Positions 1 through 5,163 of a stretch of 8,504 bases of DNA are shown one piece after another; within the stretch, counting starts at the first letter, position 1; the number at the start of each line of letters is the position of its first letter. Position numbers and translations under genes: made by a program. The notes beneath the pieces are model-generated. The model did no database searches. It worked only from the letters and a program-made list of their open reading frames with translations, and had not been told where the DNA came from. This DNA is from Pseudorhodobacter sp. (lineage in GTDB: Bacteria > Pseudomonadota > Alphaproteobacteria > Rhodobacterales > Rhodobacteraceae). The DNA is taken from assembly GCA_024641255.1 (NCBI GenBank), contig JAHEDL010000005.1:1-8504 (forward strand), in the 5' to 3' direction.

Positions 1-255
1 GATCAGCACCAAGGGGCCGTTGGCAGGAATGTTGGCCAAGCTGCCGCCAACGATGTCCAGCGACAGGCCATAGCGTTCGGGGATCACCTGCCAGAACGAG
101 CGGCCCTTGGCGACCTCGACTTCGTAGCCAGCGGCGCGGGCGATCAGTTTGCGCCGACCGGTGACGTTTTCCAACGCCCGGATCAGAGCCCGCCCAGAGC
201 GGGTGCGCGCAGAACTGGCATAGCTGATATCGCGGGTGATGCTGGATTGAAGCAT
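1..255 (-). CDS. Lysophospholipid acyltransferase family protein (N-terminal part, runs off left edge)
   Basis: The first 85 codons of a minus-strand gene are present, with ATG at 255-253; the rest lies beyond the left edge. The protein begins MLQSSITRDISYASSARTRS and reaches SLANIPANGPLVLI at the edge. That last stretch matches the strand just before the HxxxxD catalytic box of PlsC/LPLAT-like acyltransferases, where 'P..GP(L/V)(V/I)L(I/V)ANHP' is usual. The catalytic His and Asp would lie just outside the window, so the call rests on the approach to the motif and the basic, membrane-surface-like N-terminus. Such enzymes move an acyl chain to a lysophospholipid or similar acceptor at the inner membrane. 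The gene is divergent from the lysR-type gene with about 200 bases between the starts, so shared regulation is possible. It could also be a hemolysin-like or ornithine-lipid acyltransferase; the subfamily cannot be decided here. Confidence 0.72.
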   Translation of the reverse strand, partial: MLQSSITRDISYASSARTRSGRALIRALENVTGRRKLIARAAGYEVEVAKGRSFWQVIPERYGLSLDIVGGSLANIPANGPLVLI

Positions 256-289
256 GGTATTCCCCATTTGGCGCGGGTCGATTAGCCGG

Positions 290-318
290 ATTATGCCAGT
301 GTGACCAGCCCATGTGAC
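290..318 (-). promoter_or_regulatory. Possible promoter of the acyltransferase gene
   Basis: Read on the minus strand, CATAAT (295-290) resembles a -10 box. GTCACA (318-313) lies 17 bases upstream of it as a weak -35 box. The spacing is ideal and the -10 matches five of six consensus bases, but the -35 is poor. The putative -35 coincides with one of the TGTGAC repeats, so a protein bound there would interfere with or recruit RNA polymerase. This is inference from sequence only. Confidence 0.3.
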
Positions 319-329
319 GGGTTTGTGAC
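300..329. repeat. Three direct TGTGAC repeats in the divergent promoter region
   Basis: The hexamer TGTGAC occurs at 300-305, 313-318 and 324-329, with start-to-start steps of 13 and 11 bases, roughly one helical turn each. It lies between the divergent acyltransferase and lysR starts. This could be a cluster of half-sites for a regulator. The binding protein is unknown and chance is not excluded. Confidence 0.4.
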
Positions 330-358
330 AGCCGAGGCTGCCAAGAAAGCGGGCGAAA

Positions 359-382
359 GGGGGAAATTCTGCAGTTTCCCCC
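359..382. repeat. Perfect 8-bp inverted repeat upstream of lysR
   Basis: GGGGGAAA (359-366) and TTTCCCCC (375-382) are perfect inverted arms around an 8-base centre, which itself contains the palindrome CTGCAG (369-374). The site ends about 73 bases before the preferred lysR start. LysR-type proteins often bind dyads in this position and repress their own gene, so it is a candidate operator. As RNA it would make a stable hairpin but has no T-run after it, so it is not a terminator. Confidence 0.45.
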
Positions 383-443
383 CCTGTAAAACACGATTTT
401 TCTGCATAGATAGCGGTGCTTATGCTAGCGTGCGTCAAAGATT

Positions 444-449
444 AAAGGG
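444..449 (+). promoter_or_regulatory. Ribosome binding site that decides the lysR start
   Basis: AAAGGG at 444-449 directly abuts an ATG at 450 but lies six bases before a second in-frame ATG at 456. The normal spacing favours 456. The protein then begins MDWDKLRIF, the usual N-terminus of this LysR subfamily in Rhodobacteraceae as I recall it. Confidence 0.6.
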
Positions 450-455
450 ATGACG

Positions 456-1349
456 ATGGACTGGGACAAACTGCGCATCTTTCATGCGGTTGCCGATAAG
501 GGCAGCCTGACGCATGCGGGGGATGTGCTGCATCTGTCGCAATCGGCGGTCAGCCGGCAGATCCGGGCGCTTGAGGAATCGTTGTCGGTGACGCTGTTTC
601 ACCGCCACGCGCGTGGGCTGATTCTGACGGAACAGGGCGAGTTGCTGTTTGATGCGACGCAAGCCATGGTCAAACGGCTGGACGCCACCGCGGCGCGGAT
701 CCGCGACTCCGAGGACGAGGTGTTTGGCGAGCTGCGGGTGACCACCACCACCGGCTTTGGCACGCTGTGGCTGGCCCCGCGGCTGCCCGCGCTTTACAAG
801 AAATACCCCAGCCTGAAGATCGACCTGATGCTGGAAGAGCGTGTGCTGGACCTGCCGATGCGTGAGGCGGATGTGGCGATCCGGATGAAAGAACCCAGTC
901 AGGCCGACCTGATCCGCAAGCGGTTGATGAACATCAAGATGCGGCTTTATGCGACGCCAGAGTATCTGGCCGATGCCGGGATGCCGCTGACGATGGAGGA
1001 TTTCACCCAGCACCGGCTGATCTGTCAGCATGCGGGCACGGCGCAGGTGGCGGCGGGGGCGAACCTTGTCGCCGATCTGATGAGCCATGATATTCCGTCG
1101 ACGCTGACGGTGAACAACTATTTTGGCGTGCTGCAGGGGGTGTTGAACCACCTGGGGATCGGGGTGCTGCCCGACTATATCACCGAAGACTTCCCGCATC
1201 TGGTGCGGGTGCTGCCGGAAACCGAATCTACCGAAGTGCCGGTGTTCTTGGCCTACCCCGAAGAATTGCGCCATTCCAAGCGCGTTTCGGCGTTCCGTGA
1301 TTTCGTGCTGGAAGAGATCATGGCCTTCCGCAAACGCCACCACGACTGA
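456..1349 (+). CDS. LysR-family transcriptional regulator
   Basis: This is a DNA-binding regulator of 297 residues, a standard length for the LysR family. The N-terminal winged helix-turn-helix is clear: LRIFHAVADKGSLTHAGD at about 6-23, then LSQSAVSRQIRALEESL at about 27-43, with the wing RGLILTEQGELL following. A linker helix leads to the effector domain, which begins GELRVTTTTGFGTLWLAP near residue 89 and runs to the end. That domain is periplasmic-binding-protein-like and would bind a small co-inducer, which I cannot name. An ATG at 450 would add two residues, but the Shine-Dalgarno spacing favours 456. The gene is divergent from an acyltransferase gene, and LysR proteins often control the divergent neighbour and themselves from the shared gap. 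The inverted repeat at 359-382 is a candidate site. No direct evidence of the target exists in the window. Confidence 0.93.
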   Translation: MDWDKLRIFHAVADKGSLTHAGDVLHLSQSAVSRQIRALEESLSVTLFHRHARGLILTEQGELLFDATQAMVKRLDATAARIRDSEDEVFGELRVTTTTGFGTLWLAPRLPALYKKYPSLKIDLMLEERVLDLPMREADVAIRMKEPSQADLIRKRLMNIKMRLYATPEYLADAGMPLTMEDFTQHRLICQHAGTAQVAAGANLVADLMSHDIPSTLTVNNYFGVLQGVLNHLGIGVLPDYITEDFPHLVRVLPETESTEVPVFLAYPEELRHSKRVSAFRDFVLEEIMAFRKRHHD

Positions 1350-1364
1350 TCTGAAAATGAAGGA

Positions 1365-1407
1365 GCCATGCACAAAATGCATGGCGGCAATGCTGCATAA
1401 GCAGCAT
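1365..1407. repeat. Two adjacent short hairpins after lysR, with a micro-ORF
   Basis: GCCATGCA (1365-1372) and TGCATGGC (1378-1385) form a perfect 8-bp stem with loop CAAAA. Five bases later ATGCTGC (1390-1396) and GCAGCAT (1401-1407) form a perfect 7-bp stem with loop ATAA. No T-run follows either, so they are not classical intrinsic terminators, though they could stabilise the lysR mRNA 3' end. An AAGGAG at 1360-1365 precedes a ten-codon frame from ATG 1368 to TAA 1400 (MHKMHGGNAA). Its spacing of two bases is too tight for normal initiation, so I do not call it a gene. Confidence 0.5.
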
Positions 1408-1415
1408 GATCATTA

Positions 1416-1442
1416 TTGAGGCAAATCAGCCATAAGTATAAA
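1416..1442 (+). promoter_or_regulatory. Possible promoter of the small RNA
   Basis: TTGAGG (1416-1421) and TATAAA (1437-1442) resemble -35 and -10 boxes separated by 15 bases, shorter than the ideal 17. The A/T-rich stretch 1431-1442 stands out in this GC-rich context. It sits directly before the structured RNA whose first paired base is 1443. A -10 shifted a few bases upstream would fit the RNA 5' end better, so the exact boxes are uncertain. Confidence 0.35.
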
Positions 1443-1530
1443 GAGGTCCGCGAAGCAGTGGTTGAGTTCGCTCTTACTGCTTCATACCTCCCTGTTGGAC
1501 TTGGCCGAGCGAAAGCTCGGCCTTTTTTTT
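1443..1530 (+). ncRNA. Candidate small RNA: long hairpin, linker, terminator hairpin
   Basis: About 88 bases fold into two hairpins. In the first, GAGGT (1443-1447) pairs with ACCTC (1486-1490). After a small internal loop GAAGCAGT (1452-1459) pairs with ACTGCTTC (1476-1483), with two further G-U pairs possible. The tip has GAG (1464-1466) pairing with CTC (1471-1473) around a UUCG tetraloop (1467-1470). A 12-base single-stranded linker (1491-1502) follows, then a perfect terminator at 1503-1530. An A/T-rich promoter-like stretch lies just upstream. Nothing coding fits. The ACCTCCCTG at 1486-1494 is complementary to Shine-Dalgarno sequences, suggesting possible base pairing with mRNAs once the outer stem opens. 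I do not recognise the family. A cis-acting purL leader attenuator is the alternative, but no competing anti-terminator pairing is evident and purL begins about 265 bases downstream. Confidence 0.6.
1503..1530 (+). terminator. Strong Rho-independent terminator
   Basis: GGCCGAGC (1503-1510) pairs perfectly with GCTCGGCC (1515-1522) around a GAAA tetraloop, followed immediately by eight T (1523-1530). It is the clearest intrinsic terminator in the window. It ends the candidate small RNA and would also stop any readthrough from lysR before purL. Confidence 0.93.
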
Positions 1531-1795
1531 ACTTTCTGCAGCATTTTCTTGGTTTGCCCTGCTGAGGGCAAAAATGCAGGTTGTTTGCGCAGGAAGCTGG
1601 CAACATGTGATTGGACGCACAGCCTAGCTACCCGACACCACAGCCAAAGCGATTCCCCGCCCGGCCCTGCGCTGGAACACCCGGTTTCACCCGAATTTCG
1701 CCGAAAATATCGCCCAGAACCGCCCCCGCCCCTTTCCCTGTGGCAGCACTTGGCCTATGAGGCGCGCACATCCATTCAGTCCGGGAAAAGCACCA
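1531..1795 (+). other. Gene-free leader region before purL, with one hairpin
   Basis: These 265 bases separate the terminator from purL and must hold its promoter and 5' leader. The only structure I see is TTTGCCCT (1553-1560) pairing with AGGGCAAA (1565-1572) around GCTG. A possible outer stem is GCATTTT (1541-1547) with AAAATGC (1571-1577), sharing two bases with the inner arm. No T-run follows, so it is not a terminator; it could be an operator or leader hairpin. I see no convincing -35/-10 pair and no purine riboswitch core. The open plus-strand frame across this stretch has no family resemblance and is read as chance. Confidence 0.4.
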
Positions 1796-2974
1796 ATGAC
1801 CGAGCCCGCAATCACGCCAGAGCTGATCGCCTCTCATGGGATGAAGCCGGACGAGTACCAGCGCCTGCTGGAAATCATCGGCCGTGCGCCGACCTTCACC
1901 GAATTGGGCATCTTTTCGGCGATGTGGAACGAACATTGTTCCTATAAGTCGTCGAAGAAATGGCTGCGCACCCTGCCGACGACGGGGCCGCAGGTAATTT
2001 GCGGTCCGGGCGAAAACGCGGGCGTGGTTGATATTGGCGATGGCCAAGCGGTGATCTTCAAGATGGAGAGCCACAACCACCCGTCTTATATTGAACCGCA
2101 TCAGGGCGCGGCCACCGGTGTTGGCGGCATTCTGCGCGACGTGTTCACCATGGGCGCGCGCCCGATTGCGGCGATGAACTCGCTGTCCTTCGGTGTGCCG
2201 AGCCACCCGAAAACCGGCTATCTGGTGAAGGGCGTGGTTGAAGGCGTGGGCGGCTATGGCAACGCTTTTGGCGTGCCGACAGTTGGCGGCGAAGTGCGCT
2301 TTCACAAATCCTATAACGGCAACTGCCTTGTGAACGCCTTTGCGGCGGGCTTGGCCGATGCCGACAAGATTTTCTATTCGGTGGCTTCGGGCGTGGGCAT
2401 GCCGGTGGTTTACCTTGGCGCGAAAACCGGCCGCGATGGCGTTGGTGGCGCCACGATGGCCAGCGCCGAGTTTGACGAGACGATTGAAGAAAAACGCCCG
2501 ACCGTGCAGGTTGGCGACCCCTTCACCGAAAAGCGTCTGCTGGAAGCCTGCCTTGAGCTGATGGCGTCGGGTGCGGTGATTTCGATTCAGGACATGGGGG
2601 CCGCTGGTCTGACCTGTTCGGCGGTGGAAATGGGCGACAAGGGCGGCTTGGGGATCAAGCTGCAACTGGATGCCGTGCCGCAGCGCGAAACCAACATGAC
2701 CGCCTACGAGATGATGCTGTCGGAAAGCCAAGAGCGCATGCTGATGGTTCTGAAGCCAGAACTGGAAGACGTGGCGCGGGCGATTTTCGTCAAATGGGAT
2801 CTGGATTTTGCCATCGTCGGCGAAACCATTCCCGAAGACCGCTTCTTGATCTTGCACGGCAACGAGGTGAAAGCCGATCTGCCGCTGTCGAAACTGTCGT
2901 CTTCGGCACCCGAATATGACCGGCCTTGGGCGATGTGCCTGCGATTGGCGCGATTGCCGGTCTGCGGGCGCTGA
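1796..2974 (+). CDS. purL: PurL N-terminal fragment (first half, up to the frameshift stop)
   Basis: This is the frame upstream of the lesion, 392 codons, of which the last 15 ([14 protein letters not shown] and stop) are out-of-frame sequence unrelated to PurL. The true PurL part runs to about residue 378. It holds the first AIR-synthase-like N and C domain pair. Visible conserved blocks are WNEHCSYK at 44-51, ESHNHPS at 91-97, and the glycine-rich [14 protein letters not shown] at 102-115, all belonging to the ATP/substrate site of small PurL proteins. [12 protein letters not shown] and [20 protein letters not shown] follow in the C-type domain. [18 protein letters not shown] is the family signature near the end. 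Alone, this half lacks the second pseudo-repeat and would not be expected to form the normal active enzyme. Confidence 0.8.
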   Translation: MTEPAITPELIASHGMKPDEYQRLLEIIGRAPTFTELGIFSAMWNEHCSYKSSKKWLRTLPTTGPQVICGPGENAGVVDIGDGQAVIFKMESHNHPSYIEPHQGAATGVGGILRDVFTMGARPIAAMNSLSFGVPSHPKTGYLVKGVVEGVGGYGNAFGVPTVGGEVRFHKSYNGNCLVNAFAAGLADADKIFYSVASGVGMPVVYLGAKTGRDGVGGATMASAEFDETIEEKRPTVQVGDPFTEKRLLEACLELMASGAVISIQDMGAAGLTCSAVEMGDKGGLGIKLQLDAVPQRETNMTAYEMMLSESQERMLMVLKPELEDVARAIFVKWDLDFAIVGETIPEDRFLILHGNEVKADLPLSKLSSSAPEYDRPWAMCLRLARLPVCGR

Positions 2975-3927
2975 TTGGCAGCCCGAACTATGCCCAGAAG
3001 GCATGGGTTTACGAACAATATGACAGCATGGTTGGCGCCGATACCGTGATCGCCCCCGGTGCAGGCGCGGGTGTGGTGCGGGTGCATGGCACCGGCAAGG
3101 CGCTGGCCTTCACCAGCGACGTGACGCCGCGCTATGTCAAAGCCAACCCGTTCGAAGGCGGCAAGCAGGCGGTGGCAGAAGCCTTCCGCAACCTGATTGC
3201 TGTTGGTGCCAAGCCCTTGGCCACCACCGACAACCTGAACTTCGGCAACCCCGAAAAGCCCGAGATCATGGGCCAGTTTGTGGGCGCGATCAAAGGCATC
3301 GGCGAAGCTGTGGCGGCGCTGGATATGCCGATCGTGTCGGGCAACGTGTCTTTGTACAACGAAACCGATGGGTCGGGCATTCTGCCGACGCCGACGATTG
3401 GCGCGGTGGGGATTTTGGCCTCGCTTGACGATCTGATCGCCGGGCGTCCGGTGGCGGGCGATGTGGCGGTGCTGATTGGCGCAACCAAAGGGCATCTGGG
3501 GCAATCGGCGCTGTTGGCCGAAGCCTTTGGGATGGAAGCGGGCGATGCGCCTGCCGTTGATCTGGCGGCAGAAAAAGCCTCGGCTGCGGTGATTGGCGCG
3601 GCGCGCAAGGCGATCCGGGCCTGCACCGACCTTGGTGATGGCGGTCTGGCGCTGGCAGCGTTTGAAATGGCGGAAGGCGCGGGCGTTGGTGTGACGCTGG
3701 CAGCGGGCGATGTGGCAACGCTGTTTGGCGAAGATCAGGCGCGCTATCTGGTGGCCTGCGCCCCCGAAGCGGTGGCCGCGATTGAAGCGGCCGGCAAAGC
3801 CGCCGGTGCGCCGGTTGCGGTTGTGGGCGGCTTTGGCGGTGATGCGGTGACATTTGGCAGCGACGCGGCGGCTTTGGCCGACCTGTCGAAGCTTTATCGC
3901 ACCGCGTTCGAAGTGGCCGTGGGATGA
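2926..3927 (+). CDS. purL: PurL C-terminal fragment (second half, shifted frame)
   Basis: This is the open frame after the lesion, giving PurL sequence from LGDVPAI onward for 333 codons. It holds the second AIR-synthase-like domain pair. Recognisable blocks are YEQYDSMVG from 3010, [17 protein letters not shown] from 3229, [11 protein letters not shown] near 3331-3363, and [20 protein letters not shown] from 3619, a glycine-rich loop typical of the family. The TTG at 2926 is not a believable start because no Shine-Dalgarno sequence precedes it, so independent translation is unlikely unless ribosomes shift or reinitiate at the stop at 2974. The gene's stop overlaps the start of the downstream acetyltransferase gene. 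Confidence 0.78.
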   Translation: MGDVPAIGAIAGLRALIGSPNYAQKAWVYEQYDSMVGADTVIAPGAGAGVVRVHGTGKALAFTSDVTPRYVKANPFEGGKQAVAEAFRNLIAVGAKPLATTDNLNFGNPEKPEIMGQFVGAIKGIGEAVAALDMPIVSGNVSLYNETDGSGILPTPTIGAVGILASLDDLIAGRPVAGDVAVLIGATKGHLGQSALLAEAFGMEAGDAPAVDLAAEKASAAVIGAARKAIRACTDLGDGGLALAAFEMAEGAGVGVTLAAGDVATLFGEDQARYLVACAPEAVAAIEAAGKAAGAPVAVVGGFGGDAVTFGSDAAALADLSKLYRTAFEVAVG

Positions 3928-4409
3928 GGCTTCGGCCAGCCACACCTGCCGATTTCGGCTTTATTCGCAGCCTGACGTGCGATCCGGCCTATGCACCGTT
4001 CATCGGCGACGATGACGAGGCGCAACTGGCGCGCTATCTGGCGGACCCGGCGGCGCGGCTGCTGATCTGGGAAGACGCGGCGCCGCTTGGCTTTGCGATT
4101 TTTCGCGAAATCGGCGAGGCGTCGGGCCGGGTCGAGCTGTTCCGGCTGGCGCTTTCGGGGGCTGGCAAGGGTGGCGGTGCGGCCTTTATGACGGCGCTGA
4201 TTGATTTTGCCTTTGGCGAATTGCAGGCAAAGCGGCTGTGGCTGGATGCCAGTTCGGAAAACCTGCGGGCGCAGAAGCTTTACGAGCGGGTCGGGTTTAC
4301 CTTGGAAGGGCAGTTGCGCCAGCACTGGTATCGCCCGGCCTTGGGCTATGCGGTGGATCTGATGCTGTACGGGCTGATGCGCGACAAATGGTGTAACGCA
4401 AAGGCATGA
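3924..4409 (+). CDS. GNAT-family N-acetyltransferase
   Basis: This 161-residue protein has the single-domain GNAT fold, which moves an acetyl (or other acyl) group from CoA to an amine. The N-terminus [17 protein letters not shown] is the typical first strand and helix. [15 protein letters not shown] at 75-89 is motif A, the pyrophosphate-binding loop of the (R/Q)xxGxG/A type. [15 protein letters not shown] at 111-125 is motif B, with Asn113 and the late tyrosine Tyr120 in the usual places. The substrate is unknown; the DLMLYGL near the C-terminus recalls RimJ/RimL-like members. The start ATG overlaps the purL stop (ATGA), so its translation is probably coupled to purL. The purL frameshift could therefore lower its expression. 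It sits between purL and bolA, which are often direct neighbours in related genomes as I recall them. Confidence 0.9.
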   Translation: MRLRPATPADFGFIRSLTCDPAYAPFIGDDDEAQLARYLADPAARLLIWEDAAPLGFAIFREIGEASGRVELFRLALSGAGKGGGAAFMTALIDFAFGELQAKRLWLDASSENLRAQKLYERVGFTLEGQLRQHWYRPALGYAVDLMLYGLMRDKWCNAKA

Positions 4410-4417
4410 TTGCGCCC

Positions 4418-4446
4418 TTGCAGCCCCCCTGCCCTAAGCCTACATT
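4418..4446 (+). promoter_or_regulatory. Possible bolA-grxD promoter
   Basis: TTGCAG (4418-4423) and TACATT (4441-4446) are separated by 17 bases in the 61-base gap before bolA. Both are partial matches to -35 and -10 consensus. The gap and its spacing suggest that bolA-grxD can be transcribed apart from purL, but this is weak inference. Confidence 0.3.
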
Positions 4447-4470
4447 TCACGCATAACGAAGGAGCAGACG

Positions 4471-4713
4471 ATGGCGATGGAAGCCCAAGACATCGAACAC
4501 CTGATCCGGGAAAGCTTCCCGCAGGCAAAGATTACCATCACCGACCTGGCCGGAGACGGCAATCATTGGGCGGCAGAGGTGATTGACGCCAGCTTCAAGG
4601 GCATGAACCGGGTGCAGCAGCAACGGGCGGTCTATGCCAGCCTGAAGGGCAAGATGGATGGGGCGCATGGCGAACTGCATGCGCTGGCGCTGACAACGAA
4701 AGCGCCGGAATAA
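4471..4713 (+). CDS. bolA: BolA family protein (monothiol glutaredoxin partner)
   Basis: This small 80-residue protein has the class II KH-like fold of BolA. BolA proteins pair with CGFS glutaredoxins to hold a [2Fe-2S] cluster used in iron sensing or iron-sulfur delivery. The signature is plain: SFKGMNRVQQQRAVYASL at 41-58 and GELHALALTTKAP at 67-79. His70 is the invariant C-terminal cluster ligand of the family. His32 in the loop GDGNHW is a candidate second ligand, placing it among the His-loop rather than Cys-loop BolA types; that assignment is inference. Its short length fits the Fra2/BolA2-like subgroup. AAGGAG at 4459-4464 lies six bases before ATG 4471, an excellent ribosome site; Met3 is a less likely start. 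The partner glutaredoxin gene begins 15 bases after its stop. Confidence 0.93.
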   Translation: MAMEAQDIEHLIRESFPQAKITITDLAGDGNHWAAEVIDASFKGMNRVQQQRAVYASLKGKMDGAHGELHALALTTKAPE

Positions 4714-4728
4714 CAAAGGATTAGAGAA

Positions 4729-5091
4729 ATGAGCGCGCAGGATCAAATCCGCGAGACGGTTGAAAAGAACGACGTGGTGCTGTTCATGAAGGGCACCAAA
4801 CTGATGCCGCAATGTGGCTTTTCGAGCCGCGTGGCGGGGGTTTTGAATTTCATGGGCGTCGAGTTTGCCGATGTGAACGTGCTGGCCGATGCCGAAATCC
4901 GGCAGGGCATCAAGGATTTCTCGGATTGGCCGACGATTCCGCAGCTTTATGTCAAAGGCGAGTTCATTGGCGGCTGCGATATTGTCACCGAAATGACGCT
5001 GTCGGGCGAGCTGGACCAGCTGTTTGAAGCCAAAGGCGTGGCGTTTGACAAGGCGGCGGCAGAGAAAATCCGCGAAGCCAACGCGGGCTAA
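4729..5091 (+). CDS. grxD: Monothiol glutaredoxin, Grx4/GrxD type
   Basis: This is a 120-residue monothiol glutaredoxin. CGFS at 29-32 is the active site, with Cys29 the ligand that, with glutathione, binds a bridging [2Fe-2S] cluster in a dimer or in the BolA heterodimer. KGTKLMPQ precedes it, with Lys21 and Lys24 placed for glutathione contact. WPTIPQLYVKGEFIGGCDI at 67-85 carries the cis-proline (Pro71) and the GG-CD glutathione-binding turn (81-84). The length matches bacterial Grx4 proteins. It acts in the cytosol in iron-sulfur transfer and iron regulation rather than disulfide reduction. AAAGGA at 4715-4720 lies eight bases before the ATG. The gene is surely in one transcript with bolA, and its product probably forms a complex with BolA. 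A hairpin follows the stop at 5101-5121. Confidence 0.96.
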   Translation: MSAQDQIRETVEKNDVVLFMKGTKLMPQCGFSSRVAGVLNFMGVEFADVNVLADAEIRQGIKDFSDWPTIPQLYVKGEFIGGCDIVTEMTLSGELDQLFEAKGVAFDKAAAEKIREANAG

Positions 5092-5100
5092 GGCGACAGA

Positions 5101-5121
5101 GCGGGGGTTTCACACCCCCGC
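5101..5121 (+). terminator. GC-rich hairpin after grxD, probable terminator
   Basis: GCGGGGGT (5101-5108) pairs perfectly with ACCCCCGC (5114-5121) around the loop TTCAC, starting nine bases after the grxD stop. No T-run follows directly; the nearest is TATTTT at 5134-5139. It lies between two convergent genes and may slow polymerase from either side. A second weaker hairpin, GCCAAGAG (5140-5147) with CTTTTGGC (5155-5162) including one G-U pair, is followed by T-rich sequence. Confidence 0.5.
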
Positions 5122-5154
5122 GCCCCCGTGGGATATTTTGCCAAGAGGATGCAG
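5101..5154. repeat. Probable dispersed intergenic repeat of Rhodobacteraceae
   Basis: The hairpin is followed by CCCCCGTGGGATATTTT and then CCAAGAGGATGCAG. I recall closely similar strings (hairpin, CCCCGTGGGATATTT, then a purine-rich AAGA.GA tail) after many genes in Rhodobacteraceae genomes. Only one copy is in this window, so the repeat status comes from recollection and not from the sequence. It sits exactly between the convergent grxD and mliC-like genes. Confidence 0.4.
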
Positions 5155-5163
5155 CTTTTGGCG

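Larger units (their letters stand above)
1796..3927 (+). pseudogene. purL: purL, FGAM synthase subunit II, broken by a frameshifting deletion
   Basis: Intact, this gene encodes phosphoribosylformylglycinamidine synthase subunit PurL, which with PurS and PurQ converts FGAR, glutamine and ATP to FGAM in the fourth step of cytosolic de novo purine synthesis. The start is ATG 1796 ([11 protein letters not shown]), behind a weak GGGAAAAG. The frame is good as far as RPW at 2921-2929. From about 2926 the homology continues one base out of frame (LGDVPAI), and the first frame stops at 2972-2974. The total of 2132 bases is 3n+2. Family members are usually about 720 residues and have roughly eight to ten linker residues between 'APEYDRPW' and 'LG(D/E)VPAI' that are absent here. 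A loss of 3n+1 bases (for example 22, 25 or 28) would explain both facts. All other conserved blocks look undamaged, so this is either a very recent lesion or a sequencing or assembly error. Confidence 0.88.

Noticed and set aside
435..1382. 315-codon minus-strand frame opposite lysR
   Set aside because: It is His/Gln/Arg-rich antisense to a clear LysR gene and shows no recognisable domain.
1368..1400. Ten-codon gene MHKMHGGNAA
   Set aside because: The Shine-Dalgarno to ATG spacing is only two bases, and the sequence is explained by the two palindromes; kept as an observation, not a gene.
1443..1530. Riboswitch or attenuator controlling purL
   Set aside because: I found no anti-terminator strand that competes with the terminator stem, no purine riboswitch core, and the terminator is about 265 bases from purL.
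1443..1530. CcsR (CUCCU-motif) sRNA of Rhodobacter
   Set aside because: Those RNAs carry CCUCCUCCC loops and derive from the 3' end of a DUF1127 gene; here there is only one CCUCC, mostly in a stem, and no DUF1127 gene nearby.
1462..1947. Open plus-strand frame of about 160 codons before purL
   Set aside because: It runs through the sRNA hairpin and terminator and into purL in another frame, has low-complexity Pro/Arg/His content and resembles no family.
1628..3945. Long minus-strand frames antisense to purL
   Set aside because: They are rich in Arg, His and Gln, the typical shadow of a GC-rich gene on the other strand, and the plus strand has clear PurL homology.
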